Source of the DNA: Inia geoffrensis
Taxonomy: Eukaryota; Chordata; Mammalia; Artiodactyla; Iniidae
Length of the DNA stretch: 64,000 nt
Assembly: GCA_036417435.1 (NCBI GenBank)
Contig: CM070911.1
Coordinates: 8,680,001-8,744,000 of the forward strand
Reading direction: 5' to 3'
Below are positions 34,623-46,439 of the stretch, piece by piece. Below the pieces are notes generated by a model. That model was not told the origin of the DNA, ran no database searches, and was given only the letters and a program-made list of their open reading frames with translations. Position numbers and translations under genes: made by a program. Position 1 is the stretch's first letter. The number at the start of each line of letters is the position of its first letter.

Positions 34623-34802
34623 CTACTGGTCTAATCAGGTGGAAAGGGTTGTGGCTATGAAAAGCAAGCACAGGGAATTTGCTGGGGTGATAGAACTGCT
34701 GTGTATCCTGATTGTGATGGTGGTGGTTACACAAATCTACTCAGGTATTAAAATTCATGGAACTGTTAAAAAAAAAAAAAAAAAAAAAACCTACTGGTCT
34801 AA
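34623..34802 (+). mobile_element. very short 5'-truncated L1 with TSD
   Basis: Sense L1M 3' end: gggtgatagaactgctgtgt, atcctgattgtgatggtggt, ggttacacaaatctactcag, gtattaaaattcatggaact, followed by an A run to 34789. The flanking ctactggtctaa at 34623-34634 and 34791-34802 (followed by tcagg and atcagg) is the target-site duplication. Confidence 0.9.
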
Positions 34803-34834
34803 ATCAGGTACCTTTCCTGGCCTTACGGAAAACA

Positions 34835-34960
34835 CAGCAACTCTGTGAAGCAGGTATTATCCATATCTCCCAAATAAGGATGCAGGTTTAAGGACCTTAA
34901 AGAGAGACCCCAAGTCACACAAACAGGAAGTGAGAGCAGAGGCAAGCCACCGGCCGTGTT
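34835..34960 (-). mobile_element. MIR-like fossil (antisense)
   Basis: Weak antisense MIR-like sequence: gaagcaggtattatccatat, then agagaccccaagtcacacaa and acaggaagtgagagcaga. Confidence 0.5.
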
Positions 34961-34999
34961 CAGCCGGGCGAGGGTGTCGGTGCTGGAGCAGACTGTGGG

Positions 35000-36645
35000 T
35001 GCACATGCTGCTCTGTCTCAGTTCCTGGATTTGACCCCAGTATATTTTATTCTGAAAAGCAAACAAACAAAAAAACAAAAACGAGCTCATCAAATTCTAG
35101 AAGTCATTGAATCATAGAATTCAAGGATGAGCATGACCTGTCGGGGCTTCTTGTTGAAGACCTGCTGATGCAGATGAAATATCCCAGGTCCATGGAGCTT
35201 AAGAAGATTCTCCCAAAGTCCCACCATATTCAGGAAATATTAGGGTCAGTCCTGAGCCCCGTGTCTTCCAAAGTTAAACCCTAAGGGCATTTTGGTGCGG
35301 TTCTCTCTTTTCATGGCAAAATCCAAAGACATGAAAGAAGTGATGCACATAATAGCTGTAATCAGCGGACATTCTTTCCCCCTGCGCCACCCCCTTTCCT
35401 TTTCATCTGTTTAGTTTAAAAATTCCTATAATCGGTTACAAATTATCACATCACCTCTGCATTCTTATCAGGTTTGTGCAGTTGGGAGATAAAGACCCAC
35501 ACTATCTCCAAATCAAGAAGGCAGTTGCAGTGATGAATCTTTCCTTCCTAATTTAAGCTGAAACTGCAGAGTGGGCCCCATGTTATAACCAGGGATGGGA
35601 AAGGGGAAAGCCAGAGGGGAAAATGGTAGTGTCTCAGAGTTGATTAACCCTGTATGAGGACCTCCAACTCGGCCTCTGTGGCTCACCCAGGCCCTCCCCC
35701 CCTGACCTACTTTCTCTGGCCACTGAAAGAAGAGAGATGTTACACAGAGATGTTTTAAAGCAGGATCTGATAACATCTTGTCTGTTCCAGCCAGATAAGC
35801 ATTCCTAAGCCTGCCTCCGTCTGTCACTGCTTAGGAGGCCAAGGTGCTGCCGTAATCAATTGAAACAATAGCCTACTATTAGTGCTCCCTCCGTCCCCAG
35901 CATAGTTCAGGGTTTCTCGGTCTGCCCTGAAAGGCTGACATTCTTGGTAATGAATAGGACATTTTAAATCACTAGTCTATGTCCATAGGCATGCTGCCCA
36001 GGGACAGTTGAGGAGGGCAAGAGGAATGATAATAAGGGAACCCAAGAGTTCATTCTTACCAACTAAGGAGGCTGTTGGTGGTTACAGAGAAAACAATCTG
36101 ACGTGTGTTCTTATTAATTCTCTGCCTGCGCATCTGGGACGAGCATGGAGATGCTAAAATTCAAGCCAGACTGCTCTGGCTCCCTTTGGAAACTGCTGGA
36201 TCTAATCTTCAGAAATAACAGAGCACCAGTTTCGTTGTTTATTTTCCAGAGTAAAATACTAATTCACGTAAATGAATCATTGAACTAGGTCTGTTAGGCA
36301 ACTTCTTATTTTCTTAATGATTCCCATTTTCTAGAAACCCAATAGCATGTTGCTAAAGATGTTAATCATCTAGATTTTTTTCATGTGTATTTGATGCTGG
36401 GTCCACACTTCTTATAATTTTCTTAATGGTTCCTATTCTCTCTTGCTTCTTTGTCTTTGAAACTTGAATTCCTTCTTCACTTGACCCATTCTTACCAATC
36501 GTTCAAAATGCACCACAAAACAATTCTTTTTTGAAATTTTACTTCCAACTTCAAAATTATTTTTGAAATGGAAAAATTTATTTCCGTCTCATAGGAGTTT
36601 TCAAGGTCTCCATTCTCTGGTGAAATAAGAAGCCCGAACTTACTG
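35000..36645. other. intergenic, mostly single-copy
   Basis: No gene recognised. A short MIR-like scrap lies near 35190-35280. Frames of up to 104 codons have no motif support. Confidence 0.45.
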
Positions 36646-36649
36646 TTTT

Positions 36650-37610
36650 CAATTGACGGATAACACACGCAGTAAACTACATAGCAATTACCTTAAGTAG
36701 AGCCCGATACTATTTTATACGTATCTGTGTACCAACCATGCAGATTAAAATGAAGACAATTTCTAGGACCCATGACGATTCCCTTCTGTTCCTTTATCAT
36801 CAATAACCCACCCCTGATATCAGCACATTTTTGACTTCTGTCACCACCAATTGGATTGTCCTACTTTTGAACTTCATACAAGTTCAGTATATGCAGCTTT
36901 GTGTGGTTGGTTTCTTTTGCTCAGAGTAATGTGTTTTAGATTCATCCATGTTACGTGGGCATCAGTGTTTCTTTTTTGTTTGTTGCTATGTAGGAGTTCA
37001 TTATTTGACCAAACCACAGTTTATGTATCTATTCTTATACTGATAATCGTTTGCTCCCCGCTTTTGACAATTACGAATAAATCTGCTATAAATATCCTTG
37101 TCCATATTTTTGTTGTTGTTGTTGTTTTGTCCATATTTTTTGATGGATAAATTACTCCTCTTGGGGATAAAACTGTAAGTGATATTGGTGATTTATAGGG
37201 TAGGTCTATATTTAGGTTCAGTAGATACAATCAAATAGTTATCCAGTGTGTTTGCACTAATTTATATTCCTAATATTTGAGATTTCCAGTTGTCCTGCAT
37301 CCTCACCAAAACTTAGTACTAGAGTATTTTTTGTTAGTTTTAGTTTATTTTCTTAGACAGGTGCTGGTATCTACTCATTTGCCTCCTAGAAACTTGAGCA
37401 TCCAGTTTTGCAAAGTGTCTGTTCAAATCTCTTGCCCTTTAAAAAAAAATAGAATTATTTGACTTTTTCATATTGGGCACATCATTTGAACAGACACTTC
37501 ACAAAAGAACTTTTGCAGAGCCAGTAAACCCTTGAAAACATGGTCTTTTCTTTAACCAACCTCAAAAAACAAAAAAAGGTAAGATCTGTCTTGGGCAGAT
37601 CTCTGCCCCA
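36650..37610 (-). mobile_element. old L1 with inverted 5' part
   Basis: Antisense L1M from about 36650 (ataacacacgcagtaaacta; agattcatccatgttacgtg) to about 37470 (gcaaagtgtctgttcaaatc). After a short spacer the same ORF2 segment appears in sense orientation (atttgaacagacacttcac, then aaaagaacttttgcagagcc). The 16 bp arms at 37413-37428 and 37484-37499 are exact reverse complements. This is the arrangement expected of twin-primed L1 5' inversion, or of two head-to-head L1 pieces. Confidence 0.65.
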
Positions 37611-37614
37611 GATA

Positions 37615-38155
37615 GGCACTGGCCTTGTTCTCTGTTTACTAGCCTTGCTACTGGAATTCTTTTTGAGCTAGAGCTACAGCTGGAGAACAGGTGGGCCTGA
37701 GCAGATCTCAGCCTGATCCCCAGATTCTAGGAAACACTCACCTGGCACTCCTCGGCTCTGCAATGATGACAACTTCCTTTAAATCTACTGTGGTTTTCCT
37801 GGTATTTGGAACTATTATAAATTATGATGTAAAAGTGCCATTTTCAGGAGGCAGACGTTCTGCTTCTCTCCACTCCTATTTATCGGGGTTTCTTGTATAA
37901 TTAGGCAAAACAAAATATTATTTTAACAATTAGCACCAGCATTCCTTTGTTTGAAAGAAATATTTTGACAAGTGGTTGCTGTAGAAGGGGTACTGTGCTG
38001 TCAAGTACTAAAATTTAACGAGGTTTGCATGAGAACAAGGGAAGAGTTGTTTGGCTTTGGAGAGTGGGGAAGAGGATGAGTTGGGAGGTGAGAGCTACTT
38101 AGCTCTTTGGGGTTTTTCAAAAGCACTTTAAGGTGATGATATCCACTAGTGCATT
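37615..38155. other. intergenic, single-copy
   Basis: Nothing recognised. Confidence 0.4.
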
Positions 38156-38159
38156 TAAA

Positions 38160-38522
38160 ACTGCTGATGGGGTAGATTGTATGACTGGTCCTCTGTTTTT
38201 GGTGCTACTCCCTGTGGGGGGATTACATATCCTCACGCTCTCAGAACTCAGGCTTGGCCATGGGACTTGCATTGGTCAATAAATCATGAGGGAAATTGAT
38301 GTGTGTCATTTTCCAAGCAAAAGCTTTAAGAGTCAGTGAGTGATTCCCTCTTCCGTGATGACTGGCTGCGTTTCAGGTAGCAAGCACTCTGTCAGCCTCC
38401 ATCCACAAAGGAGAAAACGGGAAGAGAGCCAGAGCCAGTGATGAACTCGTAGGGTGAACAGACAGTAAAACTTTATTATTGGAAGCCACTAAGATTTGGG
38501 GATCATTTGTTAATTTAGCCTT
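38160..38522 (+). mobile_element. probable ancient LTR-like repeat, family not assigned
   Basis: Carries the order actggtcctctgtttttggt, ggcttggccatgggacttgc, attggtcaataaatcatgag and ccactaagatttggggatca, then tttgttaatttagcc. This resembles a widespread mammalian LTR-like repeat. The subfamily could not be named from sequence alone. Confidence 0.55.
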
Positions 38523-38524
38523 AC

Positions 38525-39400
38525 CCGATTGATCCAGCTCCGTTCTGTTTTATAAATTCTCCTTTATGCTCTATGCCTCCAACCAAACAAATCTCTAGCA
38601 AATTCTGCTCTGTCCACAAGTATTCTGTATGAGGAATTTTTGTTGTTGAATCATGGAAGGAGATGCCCTTTGGGTTTGGGTTGATGCGTTGCTTAGATAA
38701 ACACCGGCTGAGCCAGAAGGAAAAGAATGATCTAGAGAATGCTAACACCCCTGGGATGCTCAGAAAAGGCAGGCAGTGCTTCGGCATTCCAGGGCTATGG
38801 AGGGGGAGGTTGAATCGATTTTAACCAGATATTCAAAAAGCAAGGGACTCCCATCTGACATCTGGGGTATCTTTGAAGACAACATGTACACATGCTACTC
38901 TATGTAATCTCCATGTCTAGTTATTTTTTCATTTTCTAGACTCAGTTTAGCAGGATGGTGATAACTTTGATTGAAGAAAGGAATCATCACCCGGTGGGTT
39001 AAGATGAGAGATGGCTGTACATGGTTACTATAAGTCTGGGGTCTTTGGACCAATGGGTGAGACTGGAGATTTATGAAATGGCTTCATACATTTTAAACCA
39101 CTACATTTTCATTTAGAGAAATGGGGATTTACCATTTACTGAACTTTGGCCATTTTTTTCCTTCTGACATCAGTTCTAACTAGGAAGAAATTCCAACCAG
39201 GTTGTGGCAGTCAGCTACCTGTCAGGCTGACTCCCTGGTGAGCTCTGACTTTTTACCTTTTTCTTTGTCTACGAAGGTATTTTGTGGTGGAGGGAATTGG
39301 GTAGAAGCTACTACCTAGGCATCATTTCAGCCATGTTTCTGCAAAAAAATTTCTTTTGTACTAAAAAATTGTGGGAGAAGTGGTGGATGCCTTTTCGCCT
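38525..39400. other. intergenic, mostly single-copy
   Basis: No gene recognised. Confidence 0.4.
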
Positions 39401-39402
39401 CT

Positions 39403-40047
39403 GTTTAGAGCAGGGGTCCCCAAACCCCAGGCCACGGGCTGGTACTGCTCCGTGGCCTGTTAGGAAGCGGGCCGCACAGCAGGAGGTGAGGGGCGGGCGA
39501 GCGAGCGAAGCTTCATCTCTATTTACAGCCGCTCCCCATCCCTCGAATTACCGCCTGAGCTCCGTCTCCTGTCAGATCAGCAGCAGCATTAGATTCTCAT
39601 CAGAGCGCGAACCCTACTGTGAGCTGTGCATGCGAGGGATCTAGGTTACAGGCTCCTCATGAGAATCTAATGCCTGATGATCTGAGGTGGAGCAGAGGTG
39701 GTGATGCTAACGCTGGAGAGCGGCTGCAGATACAGATTATCATTAACAGAGAGGTGTGACTGCACAGAGACCATCATAAATCAATTGCTTGCAGACTCAT
39801 ATCAAAACCCCATCAGTGAGTGGCAAATGAAAACAAGCTCAGCACTCCCACTGATTTTGCATTATGGTGAGTTGTATAATTATTTCATTATATATTACAG
39901 TGTAATAATAATAGAAATAAAGGGCACAATAAATGTAATGCGCTTGGATCATCCTGAAACCATCCCCCTCCCCACGGTCCGTGGAAAAATTGTCTTCCAC
40001 AAAGCCGGTCCCTGGTGCCGAAAAGGCTGGGGACTGCTGGTTTAGAA
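39403..40047 (+). mobile_element. MER1 hAT element with 8 bp TSD
   Basis: The element is 39411-40039 (629 bp). It has ends caggggtccccaaac and ctggggactgctg and an 8 bp target-site duplication, gtttagag at 39403-39410 and gtttagaa at 40040-40047, one change. It keeps the central MER1 body (gcctgagctccgtctcctgt, gattctcatcagagcgcgaa, catgcgagggatctaggtt, then gagaggtgtgactgcacaga) and looks like the longer MER1A form. At 39530-39555 it holds a single ccgctccccatc next to attaccgcc, the likely seed of the array in the sister copy at 22533-23201. It encodes no transposase. Confidence 0.92.
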
Positions 40048-40049
40048 CC

Positions 40050-40555
40050 CATGTCCCTAAATCTCGACTGGTGAACAAGCTTCCTGGTGGAGGACCAGCC
40101 CTTCATGGCAAGTGAATCTTCTTTAGTTTAGTAGAATAAAGCAATACTTTAGGGTGACAACCTTTGGCAGGTGATCTTATTGGTCTCTTGGAGGAAGCAG
40201 TGATGTTTTCTCACTCTGCACAATCTGGCTTTTCATTTTTTTAGGGTGCAGGAATTAATGTCCTTCTGGGGGAGCACAGTGGCGACATGGGAAAAAGTGT
40301 CTCAGCTACAGTTGATGGTTGCCAAGAGGGGTTACCATATAAGCCATGGATTCCTCCTCCACCCATGTGCCCAGGGTCTTCTCTTTCGGAGAGTCAGGGT
40401 GTCCTTGCGTCACCTGATGGTGGCAGAAGAGTACCCAGAAAGTGTCAACCTACAGAAGACGCAAATGCATTGGTGTCTCTGATTACCTCCACTTATATTT
40501 CTCTCGCTGGTTGCTCCTCCTAAGCTCCAGACTATGATATCGAACTGCTGACTTG
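40050..40555. other. intergenic, single-copy
   Basis: Nothing recognised. Confidence 0.4.
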
Positions 40556-40559
40556 AGTC

Positions 40560-41512
40560 TCCCCTTCGAAGTCTAACAGGTATCCAACCTGATTTATCCC
40601 AAATGGAACTGGACTCCCGTTGCTCTTTCCATCCCAATCTGTGATCTATTTGTGCTTCTCTCTTTGCATCCTCCCTCAGTAAATGGCATAACCATTCATC
40701 CACCTTTTAAAGAAAAAAAGCCAAATGTTATCCTTGAGTTTTTTCCACATCCTCATCCACTAGAAGGACCTATTAATTCTATCTCAAAAATATATCCTGA
40801 ATCTAGCCATAGCTTCCAGTATCCATAATCAAATTGCCATTATCTCTTGCCTGGACTACTGAACTCATCTTGAAACCCTGCTTCCACTTTTGCCTTCAAA
40901 TAGTCTGTTCTCCATAGAGTAGCCAAGAGTTCTTTTAAGAATTTCAATTTAGTCACTTTTCTCTGGATGTCCCTCTTTCAGCATCCTGTGCTCCCAGGAC
41001 AAAACCAAAATTCCATACTGTGCCTTCAAAGGCTTGACGTGTTCTGGCTTCAACCTGCATTGCTAATCTCCATCTCACTCCAGTCTCCCCTGAGCTCCTT
41101 ACCATATAGACACACTGATCTTTACTATCACCCCAAGTTCATTCCTACCCAGAGCCTTGGCGTTAGTGTTCCCTGTGTCTGGAACTTTCGTTCCTCACAT
41201 CAGCTGGGTCTCAGGTCTCATCTTCAATGCCACCTCTTCAGAGAGGTCTCCCATGCCCAGGACCTCCCCAAGCATACTCTGCAACATCGCTCTGTTTTAT
41301 TCCTTTATAGAATTTACCAACACTTAAATTATATTTGTTATTTTTAACTTGATTAGTGCTCATCCTCCCCACCCCCTACCCCCATGAGAAATATGGGTTA
41401 TTTAAGACAGAAACATTATCTTGCTAGTTGATCACTAAGCCCAGCTTAGAATAATGTTGGCACATAATAGGTACGTAACAGATACTTTTAGGAAGAATAA
41501 TTTGACTGTTTG
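40560..41512 (+). mobile_element. long L2 LINE fossil with 3' end
   Basis: Sense L2 of about 950 bp: aatcaaattgccattatctc, ttgcctggactactgaactc, gttctggcttcaacctgcat, ctggaactttcgttcctcac, then gccacctcttcagagaggtc and gcacataataggtacgtaac at the terminus. Frames are broken; the 126-codon stretch at 40967-41347 is a decayed reading of the element. Confidence 0.85.
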
Positions 41513-41610
41513 TGAAAGTGTGTTTTTTCCAATGACATAAAGTGATACTCTTATCCCATGTGAGAGAAGTCATAGCAGTATTTGTCAGCAGCCTTGGCAG
41601 AGCTAGGGTT

Positions 41611-42044
41611 TGTGATAGAAAGAATAATGTCTCCCCAAAGATGCCCGTGACCTAATCCCCAGAATCTGTGAGTGTTACCTTACATGGCAAAGGGAATGTG
41701 GAGATGTGATTATGCCAAAGATCTGGAGATCAGGTGTTTACCCTGGATTATCTGGTGAGCCCATTGTAATCACAAGCGTCCTTGTGTGATGATGGAAGCA
41801 GAGGTCCGAGTGGTGCAGCAGGAGCCAAGGAATGCCGGCAGCCTCTGGAAGGTGGAAAAGGCAAGGAATGGATTCTCTCCTGGAGCCCGTAGAGGACACG
41901 CAGTTCTGTCGATACTTGGTTTTAGCCACATGAGACCCATTTCTGGTTTCTGACCCCCAGAATTGTAAGATAACAAATTTGTGTTGCTTTAAGGCACTAC
42001 ATTGGTGGTAATTTGTTACAGTAGCAATGGGAAACTAATATAAT
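41611..42044 (+). mobile_element. MLT1-type MaLR LTR
   Basis: Nearly complete sense LTR: tgtgatagaaagaataatgt, ctccccaaagatgcccgtga, cctaatccccagaatctgtg, agtgttaccttacatggcaa, then ctgacccccagaattgtaag and gtaatttgttacagtagcaa. Confidence 0.85.
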
Positions 42045-42049
42045 GACGG

Positions 42050-43200
42050 CATTTTTCATGGCCACCAACGATGTTTGAGATTTCCAGGGAATCAGACACC
42101 TGGCCTCACTGGCAGCTGGAACAGGAGGGAAAGAGACTGAGGCCATGTGATTTTATTCCATGAGTGAGCAGGGCCACTTTTGTTTTATTCACCACCGCGT
42201 GCCTGTTTCCTGACACAGCGTATGGCACATGGTAGGTGCACGATAATTAGCTCTTGAAAAAACATACGTCATATCTCCTGTAGGTCTCCTGAAATATTTA
42301 GAAGAGACTTTTTGAAGAGGGTTTAAAATTCCCCAAACAGCAGGTGAGACAAACATAACAGGTCCTCAACAGTTAGAGTGGATCAATCCTGAGAAATTTC
42401 TTAAATCTCTAAATTCATAGTGTGAAATAAAAGTCATGTTTTTATGGCAAGACAAGAGAAATTTAAGCAAAAAAATCTTCTCTGCTCTTTGGCCTCCTCT
42501 CTCTCCGGACTATGCATTGTGTATCCGCATCATGCATCACCAGACCTCCCCACAGTGGGGAAAGATACCTGCTCATTGAGGATACCTGCTCATTGAAAAT
42601 ACCTGCTCAACTGTAAAGAGCAACATTTCCTAACATCAACGAGACAACTCTTTAAAAGACAGCATTTCCTCTTGATCTTGTAAGGGGTCACGCAACCCAC
42701 CATGATGATGCTTACGTCTGGATCATGTAAACTGTCAATAATAATAGGTCATTGGATGTACAACTTCTGTCTCAGAAAACTTATATAGCTGTGCCTCGAC
42801 CTCTAATGGGCAGAACAGTTCCCAGAACTTTCTGAGATGCTCTTCCCGGGTTATAATACTCAAATTGGACTGGAATAAGATTTTCCATTTCTTTCTTAGA
42901 TCTTAAATTTCATTTCTTTCTTAGATCTTAAATCTTAGATCTTAAATTTTCCATTTCTTTCTGTAGATTAATTTTTCATCTACAATAGATAAGAAAATGG
43001 TAGACTAGTTTGCTGATTTTATCCGAAATTTCAATCAACGGGGACCTATATCCCGTGCGTATTTTTACGTGAGAAATCTTTTAAATTTTATTCGTACCAT
43101 ATTTATTTCAGGAGAAAAGCTGTTTTCCTCACAGAAGCATCTTCTCCGTCACAAAATTTGCTGTGGAAACAGGAATGGATGGCAAATATCCAAGCCACAC
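42050..43200. other. intergenic with two small local tandem repeats
   Basis: At 42563-42612 the phrase gatacctgctcattga occurs twice in tandem followed by a third partial copy. At 42886-42965 the phrase catttctttcttagatctta is repeated with truncated extra copies. Otherwise no gene or named repeat. Confidence 0.6.
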
Positions 43201-43208
43201 GGACATGC

Positions 43209-44080
43209 TGTTGACGCAAGTTCGTGTGCCCGACACACAGTGAGGCCAAACAAACTGAAACGTCGGAGTCTGGAGCAGAGAAAGGTTTACTGCAAGGCCA
43301 GGCAAGGAAACGAGGTGGCTAATGCCCTAAAAAGCCTTGAGCTCCCCGAAGGGTTTCAGAAAGCATTTTTAAAAGCCACGTTGGGTAGTGGGGTGGATCT
43401 CAGGGTACGTGATCAGCTCGTGCACAATTCTCTGATTGGCTGATGATGAGGGAACAGGGTGGTGTCACAGGGCTTAACTTTATCAGTCCTGAGGCTCCAG
43501 GAGGCCAGGGGCTAGGTGCTCAGGGTCATCCAGTAGTTAACGTTTTCCATTTGGTGGTGGGAGGGTTCACATCTGCAAAACAACTCAGGAAATTTGCATC
43601 AAATACTAATATCTGGGTACTTCAGAGAGGAGCTAAAGCAGAGGATATGGGGGGGAAAGGCCTGTCAGGGGGAGTCCCCATAGGGTCCTGCTCTGTTCCA
43701 ATGTGGCAGCTGCAAAGTCAGCCTGGCTCACCTACCACCTGGTGGCTTGATGGGCACACAGTCTGGATGGTGCTCAAACAAGGTGCAAGTGAATACTTTT
43801 TTGGAAAGAAAAGAAATGATGGCATTAAATCATGAATCTATGTCTGTAATTTATTATCCTGAGCCTAGTTTTAACCCTAGAACAACCTGGCCCCAAGAAA
43901 CATAGATTAAAGGTTGGGGACTCCCTAAAGCATCAACAAATATGGGGACAATGGTCTGATTCCGGGGTGATGGCTAATGTCTGGGGTAATGTCCAGGGTG
44001 GCACTGTCCATAGACAGGTACAAAGTGATGGATGGTGATCTCAAGGTCACTGCTGGTTTGAGAGAGATGAATTCCCAGTA
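43209..44080 (-). mobile_element. probable solo LTR of an endogenous retrovirus
   Basis: Read on the minus strand this resembles an LTR. A CCAAT-type box (ccaatcagag; plus strand ctctgattgg at 43430-43439) is followed by a TATA-like tttaaaaat near 43370. Next comes a degenerate polyadenylation region (cagtaaacctttctctgctc) and a terminal block running to cttgcgtcaaca near 43209. The family is not assigned and the outer end is uncertain. Two abutting frames on the opposite strand (43069-43443 and 43443-43835) lie over it and are judged non-genic. Confidence 0.5.
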
Positions 44081-44089
44081 GCAATTTTA

Positions 44090-45425
44090 GTGGTTCGTTT
44101 TGTAAAAATATTTTTATTTTTTCCCTACTGACTGCTTTTCTGGGCTTCACTGTTCATTATTCCTTCCCTTTATGGAACTAGGGTTTTAAAAACCGTTCAA
44201 CTTCGGATCAGTGGCTTTGCTTCTGCCCTTCCCATCCCAAGAGTGTTCCCAGAAGACTTAACTCTGGCTTTTCGGTCTGCAGTTATTACTGGGTAACTTT
44301 CGTTTCATATCCTCCAGAGGAAGCCCTGTCTTCTGGCTCTCTAATCAGCTCTGACAGCCCTGGGTGCCACGACCCTGGTAATTAGTCCCACCGAGAAGGC
44401 AAGTGGCATTTACATTCACTCACCTGTGGAAACTTGCATCTGGGGTCTCCTGCAGAGAAATCTAGGCTGGGATTCAAAGTCAGTGATTGCTTCACCACCC
44501 CAGGATCACTGATTAGGAAATGGCTGTTCCCCCAAGACCATTTCCATTTCTATGGCAGGTTTTGAATAGAGCTAATACATTTTAGAAATGCAAATGGCTT
44601 TAATTTGAGCAAAGTGAGTGACAGGCGAAGCTGGAGTCTGACTTTTCTCTGCTTGCTTTTCCTGCCACAACCTTTCAGGCAGATGCTTTGGACTAAAGGA
44701 TAATGCCAAGTTCAGATCATGATGATAAGGGTCACAGTGCTGGCTTTGCTGACGCTACAGCCCTGTTCAACACTTCCTCCCAGTGTAGAAGGGAACAGTG
44801 GGAGGAGCATGCCTGACAGACCGCTGAGGGTGGGGTCATTTAGAATAAATGATGAAAATAAAACCTTTGAAGAAAGCCAGCCTCAGTATCATCTCTTCAC
44901 GTACTACGGAGTGCTTTCATATACATTGTTTTAGGTTATTAGCCTCCTTGTCAGCCCCCAAAGAAGAAATAAGGCACGAAAGGCTAGCGAAGGTTTTGGC
45001 CTGGGATCCACCAGGGTGAACATTCTGCCTCTGCGTCTTCCAAACATGTGTCTCTTGGCTCAGGGAGGGAGGCCCCGCGTTGGTTTTCTGTCAGAGGCCT
45101 TCATGGTGCAGATTCCAGCAGTGAGAAAGAAATGGCAGGGGATGCAAGGCCTTCTCTGTACAAGGCCTTCCAAAGCGCCGCGTTTCCTAGAAAAACCTGG
45201 ACCCTCAAAGGCACCTGGTAGAGGTTCAGATAACAATACATGTGCTTCCAGTATCAAAACATAGTTTCTGAGAGCCTTGACTCTGAAGGTTTGTAGGTTA
45301 TTCACACTATGATCTTGAGTTTCATTATCACTATGTAATCCTCGTATACGATGTTAACGGATAGCATTAACGTAACATTAGAGTCATCAACTTAGCATAT
45401 ATTATGACAAAGACTTTCCCTTGAC
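44090..45425. other. intergenic, mostly single-copy
   Basis: No gene recognised. A purine-pyrimidine mix without simple repeats. Confidence 0.4.
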
Positions 45426-45427
45426 CA

Positions 45428-45862
45428 ACCTCTGGACAGCCTTCTCTGAGCCCTTTTTTTGACTAGGCTCTCTCTGTGGGCCTTGTCCTCAAGAGCCCAG
45501 TTGTAACAAGAATCCTGCTGAATCAATTTAGCCAGAATCTCCCACCCTCGGTACTGATCGCATTCATCTTCCTTCACCACCCGCCCAGGCAGCATCTGGT
45601 CCTCCTGCCCTGAGATCAGCAAGAGTCCTGCCTGTTCAGCCTAGGAAGAACTCCTCCCCACCTCCAACCTTGATGTCTCCTCTTACTAACTTTCCTGGAC
45701 TGATGCCCCAAATCTATTCCTTGGCTGTAAATCCCTACTTTTCCTTCTTGTACTTGGAATTGAGCCTAGTTCCATACGAAGGTCTCTTTTCCCCTATTGC
45801 AATAGTTCTTGAATAAAATCTGTTTTTATTACTTTAACTACCGTCCTACTCTGGTTTTCATT
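45428..45862 (+). mobile_element. probable LTR
   Basis: LTR-like order: agcccagttgtaacaagaat, ccttggctgtaaatccctac, then ccctattgcaatagttcttg and the polyadenylation signal in gaataaaatctgtttttatt. It ends near ttactttaactacc. No internal retroviral gene is attached, so it would be solo. Family not named. Confidence 0.5.
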
Positions 45863-45882
45863 AGGAGTATTGGATTAACATA

Positions 45883-46115
45883 TACACACTGCTATGTATA
45901 AAACAGATAAACAACAAGGACCTACCGTGTAGCACAGGGAATACCATTTAATGTCTTGTAATAATCTATAATGGAAAAGAATCTGAAAAAGAATAGATAT
46001 ATACGTATAACTGAATCACTTTGCTCTACACCTGAAGCTTACACAGCATTGTAAATTAACTATACTTCAAGAAAAAAATGGTAATAAAAAAAGAAAACTA
46101 AAAAACAGAAAACAA
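45883..46115 (+). mobile_element. L1 3' end fragment
   Basis: Sense cetartiodactyl L1 3' UTR: aacaacaaggacctaccgtg, tagcacagggaataccattt, ggaaaagaatctgaaaaaga, then ctgaatcactttgctctaca and an A-rich tail interrupted by tggtaat. Confidence 0.85.
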
Positions 46116-46134
46116 CTTTCAATACCTATGCTAC

Positions 46135-46345
46135 TAATAATAGCTGACATCTGTATGACATATAACAGTTCAGAAGGCATTTTCACAACCTTGTCCTATT
46201 TGAGCCACACACTACAGTTTCTGGAAGAGGATGTCTGTCTACACATTCACGTTGGCTTATCTGTAGGCATTCATCAAGTAAGGTGTATAGGTAAGATGTG
46301 AACCTAAGTCTTTCTTAGGTTCCTTTATCCTTTCAACCTGGACTC
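46135..46345 (-). mobile_element. MIR-like fossil (antisense)
   Basis: Weak antisense MIR-like start aataatagctgacatctgta and a gtgaacctaagtctttctta remnant. Confidence 0.4.
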
Positions 46346-46439
46346 AAACAAGGAGATTTAAAAAAGAAAAATCTCTTAAAGACTAGGGGTCAACGTGGTC
46401 TCTGGAGATTTCAAGGGAAATGAAGACAAAAATAAAAAG

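Noticed and set aside
39282..39644. 120-codon frame
   Set aside because: Half of it lies in the MER1 element, which encodes no protein.
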